Positions 52,514 through 62,000 of a DNA stretch of 64,000 bases are shown here, one piece after another (the stretch's first letter is position 1; every line of letters starts with the position of its first letter). The DNA comes from Isochrysis galbana (Eukaryota; Haptophyta; Isochrysidales; Isochrysidaceae). Both the position numbers and the translations under genes were made by a program. The stretch lies in NCBI GenBank assembly GCA_018136815.1, contig CM030940.1, positions 18,701 to 82,700 on the forward strand, given 5' to 3'. The notes under the pieces were generated by a model. It did no database searches. It saw only the letters and a list, made by a program, of their open reading frames with translations, and was not told the DNA's origin.

Positions 52514-52519
52514 TATATA
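52514..52519 (-). promoter_or_regulatory. Candidate TATA box for the thioredoxin-like gene
   Basis: TATATA lies 77 bp upstream of the start at 52437, between that ATG and the GA tract. Position fits a core promoter; no other support. Confidence 0.3.
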
Positions 52520-52529
52520 CGTAACCGCG

Positions 52530-52708
52530 GGGTGCGCCGGGAGATGCAGAGAGCACTACGGGAAAGGGGAGAGGGGGGGGAGAGAGAGGAGGGGAACCGC
52601 TGAGTATTGAAAGAAAGACGCCTCGTTATATTGGAAATGGTCTGGGCCCGAGGGAGAGCTCAGAGAGCGGACACAGGCGAGAGGGGGAGAGAGTAGAGGA
52701 GAAGAAGA

Positions 52709-52748
<40 letters not shown>

Positions 52749-52980
52749 AGAGAGACAGAGCGAGGGAGAGGGAGAAGAAGAGAGAGCAGAGAAGAGAGAA
52801 GAGAGGAGAAGAGAGAGAGGGAGGGAGGGGAGGGAGAAGAAGAGGGAGAGAGAAGAGAGAGAGAGGAGAGAGAAGAGAGGAGAGAAGAGAGGAGAGAGAA
52901 GAGAGGAGACGAGAGAGAAGAGAAGAGAGGAGAGAGAAGAGAAGAGAAGAGAAGAGAGAGAAGAGAGGAGAAGGGGGACA
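52530..52980. repeat. GAGAGA/GAAGAG-rich tract
   Basis: About 450 bp of imperfect GA and GAGAAGA repeats upstream of the minus-strand thioredoxin-like gene, similar in texture to 19932-20430. Confidence 0.85.
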
Positions 52981-54201
52981 GCTCAGCGCGGCGGGCGCAA
53001 CGACGTGGGGGGCCCTTTTACTCTTTTACTAGTTCGTAGTATAAGCTTAGTCTATATAGATGCCATATTCAGTCTAAATTAGGGCTTGCGAGTGAAGGCG
53101 AAGCTAGGGTTTTCTTAGCGCTAGGTAGTCTGAAGAACTGACCCCCCCCCCCCCCCGGTATGGGGAAGGGGGGGGGGGGGGGGGAAGGGGGGGAATCGGC
53201 ATAGGGACATCGCTCCCGCGAGCGACAGAGGCGGTCGCAGGGCCCTCTCGGGCCACTGGACCCTGCGGGACTTGCCATGCCGCAAGCGGCCGAGGTCGTT
53301 TGTCGTTTGCCCTCATTTGTCATCTGGTACACCCGAACCCTGGACCCTAGAGCCTAGAGGTACCCTGGGAAGAAATGCTCTTGACCCTTTAGGACGATGG
53401 CCGAGTGCGCGATTGCCATCAGCAAGGCGTGTGTGCATGTGTATGTGCCGATTTCGACATTTCGACGCTTCATCCCTGCGTTGCGCCTAAGGCCTAAGGT
53501 GTGGGCGGTGGATAATAACCAAGAAACCAGCACAACATGCAACATGCTAGGAGGTGAGCCAGAGCGTGCCTCAGCCGCTCTTCTTGCGCGGTCGCGCGTG
53601 AGTGACCCCCCCACTGTCGTATTCCATACGATGACAGACTTTTACTTCTAACCTGTGGGTTATTTTAAGCCTCAAGGTCTCGTCGGCGACATTCTACCCC
53701 TTCTCTTACTTTCTTTCGATGTCATCAAACGTTCCATGACTGTCTTCTGTCTTCTCCTCATGCATCGGTTGTAGTCTTCTGTCTTCTGTCTTCTCCTCAT
53801 GCATCGGTTGTAGTCTTCTGTCTTCTCCTCATGCATCGGTTGTAGTCTTCTGTCTTCTCTTCGTGTATCGGCGGTAGCTCCCCAGCGAGGTCTGCCCTCG
53901 TTGTTCCGACCTCTCTGTCGCATGTCTGTGCGCCGATGAGTTGCCTTGGTGCCGACGCTTGACAGTCCGTCCTGGGTGTGGTTAGTTTTCGCCCTGTTTG
54001 GATTAGTTCGTGTGTGTCTGCGTGTCGTGGAACCTTTTTGGGTCCCTGCGTTGTAGTCTCTCGTGTCTACCTTGGACCTAAGAAGCTCTCATTCTCATTC
54101 TCTCTCTTCCTCTAGCTCGCTAGCTAGCCTCGGCCCTACCCTCCAACGCCGCGCGTTGCGAGCCTCCGAACCTCCGTCTCTCTCTTCGTCCCTAGCACTC
54201 G
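52981..54201. other. Intergenic and retroelement leader
   Basis: It includes a C17/G18 homopolymer hairpin (53142-53195) and, from 53640, a CT-rich leader leading to the retroelement ORF at 54202. The leader holds a 32-38-bp tandem repeat (53741-53875). No gene. LTR ends could not be delimited. Confidence 0.45.
53741..53875. repeat. TCTTCTGTCTTCTC / CATCGGTTGTAG tandem repeat
   Basis: Four units, three closely matching, each TCTTCTGTCTTCTCCTCATG plus CATCGGTTGTAG; one unit has an extra TCTGTCT. Probably part of the retroelement leader. Confidence 0.85.
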
Positions 54202-55749
54202 ATGGTAGACACAGTCAGACCCGACTTCTACTATGATCTTTCAGACATATTCCCGCAAGCAACAACCAACGACTCTTTCATCGCCGCGTCAGCTGCCGGC
54301 TCGATCGAACGGCCCTCTGCCTACGAGCCAGTAGTCATCGCGTGTTCGACAAGCACAAATTCGGTCTTGGCGCCTACGACCGCGCCGTTCCATAATCCCG
54401 CTCCATTTCTGCCTATGGAAACAGCGGGAACTTCTTTCGGGCCACAAGGGGTCCACTTCGTCGGAATCGGCGGCTCCGAGCCTCCGCAAGCTCCTTCTAA
54501 CACAGCGACGCCATCCGCCGCTCCGTCAGACGAGCCGCTGCTCGCGGACCCACTCCGCGAGCGAGCTGAGCTCACCTCCCTTGGGACCTCGGGCTGCCCG
54601 AGGCCCGACCCCCATGACCACCCGTTTGAAGACTGCGCGTGGGAACACGTAAGCGAGTCTCCCTCGGCCGCCGACCTTTTAGCCGACCGCCTCGCCCACA
54701 TGCAGTCCGCGATCGACGCTCAACTACTTCGCGACGAGAAGCGCGACCGAGAGCACACCGCCCTCCTCGAGATGATAGCGGGCCTCAACACCCACGTCAA
54801 GGCCTTGCGGGCTTCTACCACTCCGACGTCTTCGGCAGAGACGGCACACCCTTCTGCGCCGAAACCGCCCCCTTCATCGACCGCGCGTCCGTCAGCGCCC
54901 CACTCGACCGCCCCACCTCGCACCTCGGTAAGGATACTCCCTTATGCCCCTCGCTCCTCCTCGCGGGCTGACTTCACTCCCGCTCCCGGCTACGGATACT
55001 CGGAGGACCCCCACACTCCGCCGGTGCCTTTCACGCCAAGGCCCCACTTCACGCCTCGCCGCGAGGACACGAGCGCTCCGCCGCTGTCGACCATGGGCCT
55101 CCGCGCCGTGCCGCTGACGTCGGCGCCAAAGCTCGAGCATCCACCCGACCCAGGATACGCCCCGGACGGCGAGCGCAGACAGGCGGAGTCCCGGGATTTA
55201 GGACTGACCACCGTCGATACGGCCTCTATCTCGACCGATTACCTCGCCGTGGGTACGCCTACGCTCGGCGAGATTGTCGAGGCTACTCGCCTCGACGAAT
55301 ATGCACAACAAGCCCTCTCCGACGCAGTCACTTCCGACTCAGCGAGGAATGATTCTAAGTGGACCGCCTCTGCCGCGGGTCTACTCTACAGGGTCGACCC
55401 TCTCAACTCCCTACGGCTCTACGTCCCCAAGGCGCTCCGAACGCCCTACCTGCGAGCCTACCACGACTACTTAGGCCACCCAGGGGTCTCGCGTATGATT
55501 AATCTCCTTCGCGCTCGCTACTTCTGGCCCGGCCTGTCGACCGACGTCGTCACCCACACACGGGAATGCCACGAGTGCACCCTGGGTAAACCTGCGTGCG
55601 CCGTTGTTGTTGTTGCCGCCAGACATCCGCTAGCGGATGGCTGGCACTCCGCCTTGCGCCTCACCTGGTCGCACCAGGAGCCAGGAGCGCCTCGCCTCTC
55701 TGCCTACAGCGCCTCCCCGCTTAGGGATAGGAGCCCTGCCCGATCTTAA
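54202..55749 (+). CDS. Retrotransposon gag-like / integrase zinc-finger fusion ORF
   Basis: 515 residues. The first ~250 are gag-like: a coiled segment (LADRLAHMQSAIDAQLLRD) and a Ser/Thr/Pro-rich region. At about residue 370 it becomes an integrase N-terminal module: LYVPKALRTPYLRAYHDYLG, HPGVSRMINLLRARYFWPGL, then RECHECTLGKP. This gives the H-x4-H...C-x2-C zinc site of Ty3-type integrases. Protease, RT and RNase H, which should lie between, are missing, so this is an internal deletion joined in frame. The catalytic DDE core is also absent. It is a relic of an LTR retrotransposon native to the alga. Confidence 0.7.
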   Translation: MVDTVRPDFYYDLSDIFPQATTNDSFIAASAAGSIERPSAYEPVVIACSTSTNSVLAPTTAPFHNPAPFLPMETAGTSFGPQGVHFVGIGGSEPPQAPSNTATPSAAPSDEPLLADPLRERAELTSLGTSGCPRPDPHDHPFEDCAWEHVSESPSAADLLADRLAHMQSAIDAQLLRDEKRDREHTALLEMIAGLNTHVKALRASTTPTSSAETAHPSAPKPPPSSTARPSAPHSTAPPRTSVRILPYAPRSSSRADFTPAPGYGYSEDPHTPPVPFTPRPHFTPRREDTSAPPLSTMGLRAVPLTSAPKLEHPPDPGYAPDGERRQAESRDLGLTTVDTASISTDYLAVGTPTLGEIVEATRLDEYAQQALSDAVTSDSARNDSKWTASAAGLLYRVDPLNSLRLYVPKALRTPYLRAYHDYLGHPGVSRMINLLRARYFWPGLSTDVVTHTRECHECTLGKPACAVVVVAARHPLADGWHSALRLTWSHQEPGAPRLSAYSASPLRDRSPARS

Positions 55750-55829
55750 TCCGCCCTTGCTGCCCCTTCGCCGCCCTCGCACTCCGCCTCTCGCTGACGT
55801 TCTCGCTGACCTTCGGCGGCGCCGCCTTA

Positions 55830-56591
55830 GTGCTAGCAGGCACCCCTCCTTCGCTACCTGTGGTCGCCTCAGTCACCAGAGAGGTGCTGGCGTCGCAAGT
55901 GGTCGACACGTCGACACGCCGCGCAGCCTATCTATACCCTCACCACTGCCTCTACGTACACGTACGCAACCTTGTGGTGTGCCGCCGCTCTCCGTCCGGC
56001 CCCACCCACTATCTCGTTGATTCCGCTCTGGCGGTCAACAAATCCCTGGTTGATACAGGCGCTGGTCCCTCAGTCGTCACTACTGAGCTGCTAGCGCACC
56101 TACCGCGCGATGCATGCGTGCAATTCGAGCGCGCGGTTGACCGGCCGGCCGTCGTGGGGCCAGACGGTAACCCACTCCTTGTGCGTGGCTACGCCACTAT
56201 CGTCTTCTCTCTCGCTAATGTTGAATTTCGCCACCGCTTTCTTCTGGTCGATGGGGCGCCCATGCTGCTCTTGGGAAATGACTTCCTGGAAGCGCACGCC
56301 GCTTGCATCAACCTAGCCTCCGCCGCTGACGGCAATAGCCGCCTCACCCTTACCGTTAACGACCGTCGCATACACACGACGGTCTCCACTCGCCCTCGTT
56401 CTACCGCGGCGCCGCTCGCCGTGGTAGCCGCAATCGACCTGCCTAACCAGTGCACTGAGCTCCTCCTGGGCCAGCCAGGCACTGAGGCCGCCGCCCAAAC
56501 GCCCTCCGAACCGCCGCTGCCCCCACTCGACCTCGCCTACGAGCCGCTCCCGCGCTATGATTTCTCTATAAGCCCCCACCCCCGCCGGTGA
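55830..56591 (+). CDS. Retroelement aspartic protease-like ORF
   Basis: About 253 residues with no ATG at the head, so it was probably read as part of a polyprotein. The active-site motif LVDTGAGPSVVT sits near residue 73. The matching hydrophobic-glycine partner is LLLGNDFLE near residue 146, as in retropepsin-like folds. The C-terminus is a Pro-rich linker. It lies downstream of an integrase finger, which is the wrong order for one Ty3 element, so the two ORFs come from different copies or a rearrangement. Confidence 0.7.
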   Translation: MLAGTPPSLPVVASVTREVLASQVVDTSTRRAAYLYPHHCLYVHVRNLVVCRRSPSGPTHYLVDSALAVNKSLVDTGAGPSVVTTELLAHLPRDACVQFERAVDRPAVVGPDGNPLLVRGYATIVFSLANVEFRHRFLLVDGAPMLLLGNDFLEAHAACINLASAADGNSRLTLTVNDRRIHTTVSTRPRSTAAPLAVVAAIDLPNQCTELLLGQPGTEAAAQTPSEPPLPPLDLAYEPLPRYDFSISPHPRR

Positions 56592-57097
56592 CCACCACTG
56601 ACGTCGTCGTGGAGCCCCTCTTTCCGCATTCGACTACCGCATCAACGGCCTCCCGGGAGTTCGCACTCTACGCCAGTGAGCCCGTCACTGTCCCGGCCAA
56701 ATCATCCAAAGGCACCTTCGCCGTCCGCATCCCCCTCGAGCTCCGCGAGTCACACCCTCACTCCGCGGTGCTTGTGGATCGTCTCCCCTCTCGTGATGGC
56801 CTAGACTTCCCGCCTCTCGTCGCCACGAGCGTGGAGACTCCAACCGATAAGGGTGAGGTCCTGGTTACAGCCAGGAACCTGTCCACCCGCCCTGTCACCC
56901 TGCTAGCCTACTCGCCGGTAGCATCTGCCCATGTGGAGTCCGTACTCCACGAGGCTAACCAAGCCCACGGCCCCACCGACGACGACCCCGAGGCCGTGCT
57001 CACCGATGCGCAGCGTGCTCTACTCGACTCAATTAATATCGACGGCGGGAAGGGTGATAGAGCGCGATGCCAGGTTCCAAACCCAAACCGTGACTAA
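56588..57097 (+). CDS. Retroelement linker-region ORF, unknown
   Basis: A 169-residue frame overlapping the end of the protease frame by four bases, which suggests a frameshift mutation between them. It contains VPAKSSKGTFAVRIPLELRE and VLVDRLPSRDGLDFPPLVAT, likely the region between protease and RT. An inverted relative of this segment follows at 57029-57250. It is not a complete gene. Confidence 0.5.
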   Translation: MTTTDVVVEPLFPHSTTASTASREFALYASEPVTVPAKSSKGTFAVRIPLELRESHPHSAVLVDRLPSRDGLDFPPLVATSVETPTDKGEVLVTARNLSTRPVTLLAYSPVASAHVESVLHEANQAHGPTDDDPEAVLTDAQRALLDSINIDGGKGDRARCQVPNPNRD

Positions 57098-57250
57098 GAC
57101 TTCGCCCTGCGGCGGGGATGGGGTTTCGACTCCCGTCGCCACCAGGGGTGGAGAGTCCAGACCATCACGTTGGGGTAGGCGGTCCACGAGGACGGCGGCG
57201 TCCGGATAGTTTTCGGTGAGCTCAAGGGGCAAGCGCACGGCGAAGGTACC
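57029..57250 (-). pseudogene. Inverted partial copy of the 56700-56910 retroelement segment
   Basis: Minus-strand translation gives VLVDRLPQRDGLDSPPLVAT followed by GVETPSPPQGEVLVT. The plus-strand segment has VLVDRLPSRDGLDFPPLVAT and SVETPTDKGEVLVT. The two segments differ considerably in DNA sequence, so this is an inverted insertion of a related element rather than a recent foldback. Confidence 0.7.
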
Positions 57251-59029
57251 CCGGGAGCGGCTCTAAACGTTCTAGGGGCCGTTCGGCGCTGTGAATAAAA
57301 GTATTTTGGGATCTTCCTTCCACAGCCGGTGTGGGAAGGAATGAAAGGAGAAGAATAAAAAAAGAGGAGAGAAGAAGAGAAATCTACCTGGAGAGCCAGG
57401 CCGACGGTGGTTGGACACTGAGACCACCCTTGGAAGACGTTAGAAATCGACCGATTCAGAGAAGATCCTGCTGGGGGTTGGACGAGGAGCCAGAGGTGGC
57501 CTGCTCGCGGCCTGGGAGAGAGAGGAAGGGAGAGAGGGAGAGGGAGAGGGAGAGGGAGAGAGAGGGAGAGGGAGGGAGAGGGAGGGAGAGGGCGAGAGAC
57601 GGAGGGCGAGAGGGAGGCTTAGAGGGAGGCCGAGAGAGAGGCTGTTGCAATGGAGCTCTCGTCTCTTCCTGAGAGCCCTGCGCCGCACGAGGGCAGCACG
57701 CAGGTGTGCCGCGAGAGAGAGAGGGGTGGAGGGAGGGAGGGAGAGGGAGGGAGGGAGGGAGGGAGAGGAAGAGAGAGTGGGAGATGGAGGGAGAGAGGGG
57801 GAGGGGGGGGCGGGGAAGGGAGGGAGGGAGAGAGGAGAGCGAGGAGGGGGAGGGGATTGAAATAGGAGGAGGAAAGGGAGCAGGCGCAGGACCAGGAGGA
57901 GAGACTCAAAGGAGAAGGGGGATCCAAAGAGGACGTCCACTATCAACCGCAAAGTCAACCTCTTCCTCCCTCTCTCCCTCCCTCCCTCCCTCCCCTCCCC
58001 TCCCTTCCTCCCTACCTCTCGGTCTCTCCTTCACTTTTGATCACCTCCAGCCCACAAACTCTAGTTCTCTCTCTCGCCCCACCTTCCTCTCTCTGCTTCC
58101 CTCCCTTTCCTCCCTCCTCCCCCTTCTCCGCCGCCTTCTCTTTCCGTCCGCCGCCCCAACCTCTTCGGTCTCTCCCCCAATCTCCTTCTCTTCTACCCAC
58201 CCCCCCGCCCTCCCCCCCCTTCACACTCACGTGTGCTCTGATTCTCAGTGGGGAAGCCCTACTCTCCCGACCTCTCAGGGTTGTAGTTTTGCCAACTTTC
58301 CCCGCCAACAAAAGCCCTGCTCACTTTGTCATACCCACAACCCCCCCCCACCCCCCCCGCCCCCCCTTCCCCAAGGGTGCTCCCCTCTCTCATTTGCCCT
58401 TCATCCCTTCTCTCTTCCTCGCTCTCTGCTTTCCTTCCACTGCCCAACGCTCCGCCTAGTCTACCTCTTCTGCTGCCTCCTCCGTCCTTGGAGGTGCTGA
58501 TCAGAAAGGGGCGAGCTGCATTACTTTTCCGCCTTCCTGCGAATTTTCTTTTCGCGCTGGAGAGAGGTCGTGACGGCTTCTCTCTAGCTACTCAGGCTGG
58601 ATGTGGGCGCAGAGGCTGAGGCCCTCAGCCATAGCCGCGCGGACTGCCCCTTTGCGCCTCCTGCACACCTCCAGCCTCCTGTAGTCGCAAGGGGGCATCA
58701 GCGGTGGCATGACTCCGAGAATGCGGAGAGGTGGGGAGAGACAGATGGGGTAGATACGTTGCTCTTCCTCTGGATGCTCTGCCCTGTACCCAGCTGCCAC
58801 GCCCTCGCTACGGTTCTCACCCCGCTTCACCCTTAATGCTTGCTCATCTGCTAACAGACGACGGACGAGCCGCACAAGTATCACGATGACGGGCAGCAGC
58901 AAGTGCTCGGGCGTCGGCACGAGGTCCAACGGCCGCCTTGCACGCACCGGCCACCTCACCCGCCGCTCTTCAGCGAGGAGGGTGCCCGTGCGCGAGCTCT
59001 GCACGCTTTGCTCTGGCGTCTGATTCTGA
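57251..59029. other. Region between retroelement relics and cyclase gene
   Basis: 57500-57860 is GA-rich and 57960-58480 is CT-rich. 58500-58850 has mixed composition with no clear start codon. 58857-59020 reads as an open frame after a CTAACAG acceptor-like site and may be a 5' exon of the cyclase (LFSEEGARARALHALLWRL), but I cannot fix its boundaries. Confidence 0.45.
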
Positions 59030-62000
59030 GTGCGCACTGTCCCCTTGCTAACGCAGAACCCCGGCGCACAGGATGAGCATGGGCGGGCGGCGAGCGCGCG
59101 TGACGTTGCGCAACAGCCCACAGGCTCCCATTGGCGGCGCGCGCATACGCTCATTTACGCGCGAAGGCTGGCGCACACGACGGCGGCGCACATGCACCTG
59201 ACCACCTCGAAGCGCGAACCGTCGGCCGTTCAGCGGATCTCGAACGGCGAGCTTGTTGGCGACGAGGCCGGGCTGGGAGAGCGAACTCAGCGCGAACGCA
59301 AGACGAGCCGGTGGGGCGGGACAACACAGTGCGGCTGCGCGATACCGGTGTTCGCGCTAGTGGTCTGGCCCTCTTTCTCGCGCGAGCTCGAGTGGGAGTA
59401 CTTTTTCTACTCCATCGCCGCAAGCCGTGGCTCCATTGCGCGAGTGTGCGGCGCCCTCGCAGTGCAAGCGGTCGGCGAGGTCGTGTACCTCTCAATTAAT
59501 GCGGCAGCCGATGCGGCGGGGCCAACGCAGGTGGCAGCGGGCTCGCCACATGCGATCCTCTTCTTCTTCGGTCGGCTGGTGCGCCGCGGAGCCTCTTGCC
59601 AACCGCCCTGATTGAGCGTTGCAGTGGAGTCTACCGGTGCCGCACCACCCGCCCACGCTTCCCCCACACCTACCCCCACCCGACACGCAGCTCTTCGCGG
59701 CAGCCGCCTCGGGCATCGCCGCGCTCTTCGCATACTGCGGTCGCGCCGGCCTTAAGTCGCACCCGCGACTGCACTCGGTTGTCGTCCTCGTGCTGCTCTT
59801 TGTCGACGGTGTCATGATGAGCGCAGCCGATACCACCGAGGGCTCCTCCTCGCACACGGTAGGCGTGTGTCTGCGATGCTCGAGACGCGCCGTTGCGCTG
59901 CAATGACGCATTCGAGTGCGCCCCCGCCTTATCTCAGGTCTTGTTGGTCCTGCTTCATATCGTCGGTTACGCGGTGCTCGTCCCCCACCTACAGGAGAGC
60001 GCGCCGCCCACGCCATGAGCGGCGTCGGCACGTCGCCGCGTGTGCCTCCCCTTCCCGCCGGCTCCACCTTTGTGTGCCCGGATGCTGCCGCAGGCACGCC
60101 ACGTCACCTTCACCTTCTGGCTACTACTCGGCTGCCGCCTTGCGCTGGCAAAGTTCTGGAGGGTCCGAAACACCCTCATCTATTCCACTATGATCCATGG
60201 CATTGTCGTCAACTTGGTGAGCCTTTCATGGGCTGAGCAGTGCCTAGCGCAAGCTCATCGGCTGGCCGCGCTGCGGCATCCGCTGATGGTGTAACTCAAC
60301 CACTAGGGCGCGGCGTGCTCCGGTGAATGCCAGTTTTGCGCCCTGCCCCTGGACCACAGGTCGGGATGACGGTCGCCTGCCTGGCAGAGTCGCAGAATCG
60401 CGCCAATTTTCGCTCCTCACGTGTCTTGCTAGAGGAGGAAGGCGTCAAGGTGTCTATCAAGCCTCGCACTTTACAGCGCAAGCAGTCTGCGGTGCTGCGC
60501 TTTCGAGACAGGATGGGCCTGTGCGGCGCACATGCGATTGCCGCCCCACTCACCATTCGCTCAAGTCGTCGCCTTGAACCTCTTAGGTGGCGCTCCGCGA
60601 CGGTGTCCACCGGTTGCTGCTCAACACACTACCGGCGCCGATTGTTCGAGACATCGCTTCGGGCTTGACGCAGGCGCGCACTGCTTGCACGCATCGGCCG
60701 CCCCACGTGCAAAGAGTGCACCCAGTCGCCGAGGCCTGGGAGTGCCCTTGGTGCGCGTCGAAGCACCCGTCCCACCCTACGTTCGGACGCCTCTGCGATT
60801 CCGGCCGTCTCGCGTCACAGGTGGCGCACCGCTACGACGAGGTGACTGTCCTGCAAGCCGACATGGTCGGATTCACAAACCTCTCCGCGCAGCGCTCCGC
60901 TGAGTACGTGCTCGGACTGCTTAGTGACCTCTTCGACAAGTTTGACGCGCTTACAGAAGAGCACAAGACCCACAAGGTGCGGCCGCCTCACTCGTAGTGC
61001 ATGCATCTGCCGTCGTGCGGTCGTGCGATTCCCCCCCTTCCCCTCTCTCGCTCCCCCCCCCCCCCCTTTCCTTGCGCCGCCTGCTAGCCCCCCCCCCTCC
61101 CTCTCACCACTACCTTCACACCGGCTTCACCTCGCGCTAGGTGAAGACAATCGGCGATGCGTACGTGGTATGTTGCGGCGCTTTTGGGGAGGCGCCAAAC
61201 GCGGCGGAGGCTGCGCGTCGGGTCACGGCGATGGGCTTGTCAATGCTCGAGGAGGTACAGGCCGCCGCTCAGGAACGCGGGGTGGACATTGGCATCCGTG
61301 TGGGGGTACACACCGGTGCGCGCTGACTTGCCAAGCGGCGGTGGCGGCGCGAAGTGCCTTAACAGACTTCGCCGTGGGACTTGCCACCGGTTGCGCGCCC
61401 GCCCATCGGGCAACCCCTAACAACCGTTCGCAACCCACGCCCTCCATCCAATCTCGTTCCTAAGGCACCGCCATTGGCGGCATCATCGGAACCGTTCGTT
61501 TTCACTTCGATATGTGGGGGCGCGCCATGCTCGGCGCTGTGAAAATGGAGGAGACGGGAATCAAGGGCCGCGTACACCTCTCGGACGCGACAGCCGTACT
61601 CTTAGCACAGGCGCGTCGCGTTACCGGCCCTGGCGGCCTGAGGTCGCGCAACCCTGTGCGAATGCGCCCTCCACGCCCAGGATCCGCCAATGGAGGAGGG
61701 GTTGAGCCTTCTCTGCCGTGCGCACAGGTCCCTCGCCTCTCTCGCCAAGCGCCTCCTTTCTGCTCATTTGCCAGCCTCAACTCGAGGTCCGCGAGCGTCT
61801 CGACCTCTTCGCCGGCGCGCCCGACGATGCTCGAACCGGCTCGCTCCTCCTACCAAAAGACATCCTCTGAGTCCTCGAACTCCGCCGCCGCAGCCAAGGG
61901 GCTCGAGGCCGATGCTGTCTCCAGCAGCAGCGGTGGCGCCCTTGCCAACGGCGCCGCAGACCACGGCACCGACGGCTGGCTGCGAGGAGGGTGCTTCGAC

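Noticed and set aside
53741-53875. CRISPR-like array of ~32-bp repeats
   Set aside because: Units abut directly with no unique spacers, in a eukaryotic, CT-rich retroelement leader.
59131-59499. Alternative frame MAARAYAHLRAK over the first cyclase exon
   Set aside because: The competing frame encodes hydrophobic membrane segments and joins in phase to the next exon; this one is Arg-rich noise.
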